Below, piece by piece: positions 6,297 through 6,908 of a stretch of DNA of 6,908 nt; positions within the stretch are counted from its first letter, which is position 1, and the number at the start of each line of letters is the position of its first letter. The translations under genes and the position numbers were made by a program. Origin of the DNA: Fidelibacterota bacterium (lineage in GTDB: Bacteria; Pseudomonadota; Alphaproteobacteria; Rhodospirillales; Rhodospirillaceae); NCBI GenBank assembly GCA_947473445.1, contig CANJEU010000113.1, positions 1 to 6,908 on the forward strand, written 5' to 3'. Under the pieces are notes generated by a model that was not told where the DNA came from, made no database searches, and saw nothing but the letters and a program-made list of their open reading frames with translations.

Positions 6297-6311
6297 CCGC
6301 CCCCACCTCCT

Positions 6312-6315
6312 GGAG
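6312..6315 (+). promoter_or_regulatory. thrC: Shine-Dalgarno supporting a TTG start
   Basis: GGAG sits nine bases before TTG 6325 (within CTCCTGGAGACC). There is no ATG at the family start position: codon 1 is TTG, followed directly by the conserved RYVSTRG. The site and the protein match agree on TTG as the initiator. Confidence 0.6.
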
Positions 6316-6324
6316 ACCGTTTCC

Positions 6325-6908
6325 TTGCGCTATGTGAGTACCCGCGGCCGCGCTCCTGTGCTCGGCTTTGACGACGTTCTGCTGGCCGGCCTTGCCACCG
6401 ACGGCGGCCTTTATGTGCCCGAAACCTGGCCGCAATTTTCGCCCGCCGATTTTGAATCCTTCGCCGGCCTCGACTACCCGGCGCTCGCCGCGCGCGTCAT
6501 GGCGCCTTTCGTCAAAGGCTCCGTCCTTGAAAACCAACTCGAGGACCTGACCCGGCGCGCCTACGCCTCGTTCACCCATCCGGTCGTCGCGCCGATGGTA
6601 CAGACCGGCGCCAACGAATGGCTGCTCGAGCTGTTCCACGGCCCCACCCTCGCGTTCAAGGACTTCGCCCTGCAGGTCGTCGGCCTGATGTTCGACGAGG
6701 TGCTCAAAGCCCGCAACGCGCGCATTACCATCGTCGGCGCCACCTCGGGCGATACCGGTTCGGCGGCGATCGAAGCAACCAAGAACCGCGACGCCATCGA
6801 CATTTTCATTTTGCATCCGTCGGGCCGTACGTCCGAGGTGCAGCGCCGCCAGATGACGACGGTGGATGCTAAAAACGTCCATAACATCGCCATCGAAGGC
6901 ACCTTCGA
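6325..6908 (+). CDS. thrC: Threonine synthase, long form (3' end cut off by the window)
   Basis: The frame from TTG 6325 stays open to the window end and gives the first 194 residues of a protein usually ~460-470 long. Threonine synthase converts O-phospho-L-homoserine to threonine and phosphate using pyridoxal phosphate, the last step of the pathway, in the cytosol. Visible signatures are RYVSTRG at the start, DVLLAGLATDGGLYVPE (17-33), the cofactor lysine in HGPTLAFKDF (Lys112, bases 6658-6660), and the phosphate-binding loop TSGDTGSAA (140-148). The N-terminal domain marks the E. coli/yeast-like long class. It is a housekeeping gene, with a 75-base gap and a probable own promoter between it and the lipid transport operon. 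The missing part contains the rest of the fold; nothing in the visible part looks damaged. Confidence 0.95.
   Translation, partial: MRYVSTRGRAPVLGFDDVLLAGLATDGGLYVPETWPQFSPADFESFAGLDYPALAARVMAPFVKGSVLENQLEDLTRRAYASFTHPVVAPMVQTGANEWLLELFHGPTLAFKDFALQVVGLMFDEVLKARNARITIVGATSGDTGSAAIEATKNRDAIDIFILHPSGRTSEVQRRQMTTVDAKNVHNIAIEGTF

Noticed and set aside
6276..6307. G-rich run facing a C-rich run upstream of thrC, considered as a riboswitch or attenuator stem
   Set aside because: The arms pair only with a bulge and mismatches, there is no leader peptide with Thr/Ile codons and no alternative stem, and the gap is only 75 bases.
5479..6882. Long open frame on the minus strand (467 codons) opposite the MCE gene end, the lipoprotein and thrC
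   Set aside because: It is antisense to three genes with clear family motifs, its translation is low-complexity (Arg, Gly, Asp, His rich) and shows no family signature. Long antisense frames are expected in GC-rich coding DNA.

Overview
The window looks like a piece of an alphaproteobacterial chromosome. It is GC-rich, all recognisable genes lie on the + strand, and the proteins read as alphaproteobacterial types. Examples are a long-form threonine synthase beginning RYVSTRG and an Mla/Mce lipid transporter accompanied by a PqiC-type lipoprotein. A member of Hyphomicrobiales or a related order is plausible, but I cannot fix the genus by eye. Coding density is very high. No gap between genes exceeds about 75 bases, and I see no tRNA, rRNA, insertion sequence, CRISPR array or prophage gene.

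Layout: (1) 1-804, the 3' part of a GT4-type glycosyltransferase whose start lies outside the window. (2) 805-862, a short gap holding a hairpin and a possible promoter. (3) 863-6249, a tightly packed six-gene block, probably one operon. It runs: GAF-SpoIIE phosphatase-RsbW-like kinase fusion; single-domain STAS protein; MlaE-type permease; MlaF-type ATPase; MlaD-type MCE protein with a long helical tail; ABC-transport auxiliary lipoprotein. (4) 6250-6324, a gap with a possible promoter and a clear Shine-Dalgarno. (5) 6325-6908, the 5' part of threonine synthase (thrC), starting at TTG and running off the window.

The most interesting content is the six-gene block. MlaE, MlaF and MlaD homologues form the inner-membrane core of a lipid transporter. 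The STAS gene sits where MlaB, the small STAS subunit of MlaFEDB, is expected. Here the STAS protein keeps the Asp-Ser-Ser-Gly motif of phosphorylatable anti-sigma-factor antagonists. The gene just upstream encodes, in one polypeptide, a candidate kinase and a candidate phosphatase for that serine, behind a GAF sensor. The arrangement suggests a partner-switching module wired to a lipid transporter: a signal sensed by the GAF domain would set STAS phosphorylation, and so transporter assembly or activity. This is inference. The alternative is that the STAS protein belongs to a general stress-type sigma pathway and shares the operon only by position. No sigma factor, MlaA or MlaC is in the window. 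The auxiliary lipoprotein and the long helical tail of the MCE protein point to a PqiB/PqiC-like bridge rather than a soluble MlaC shuttle.
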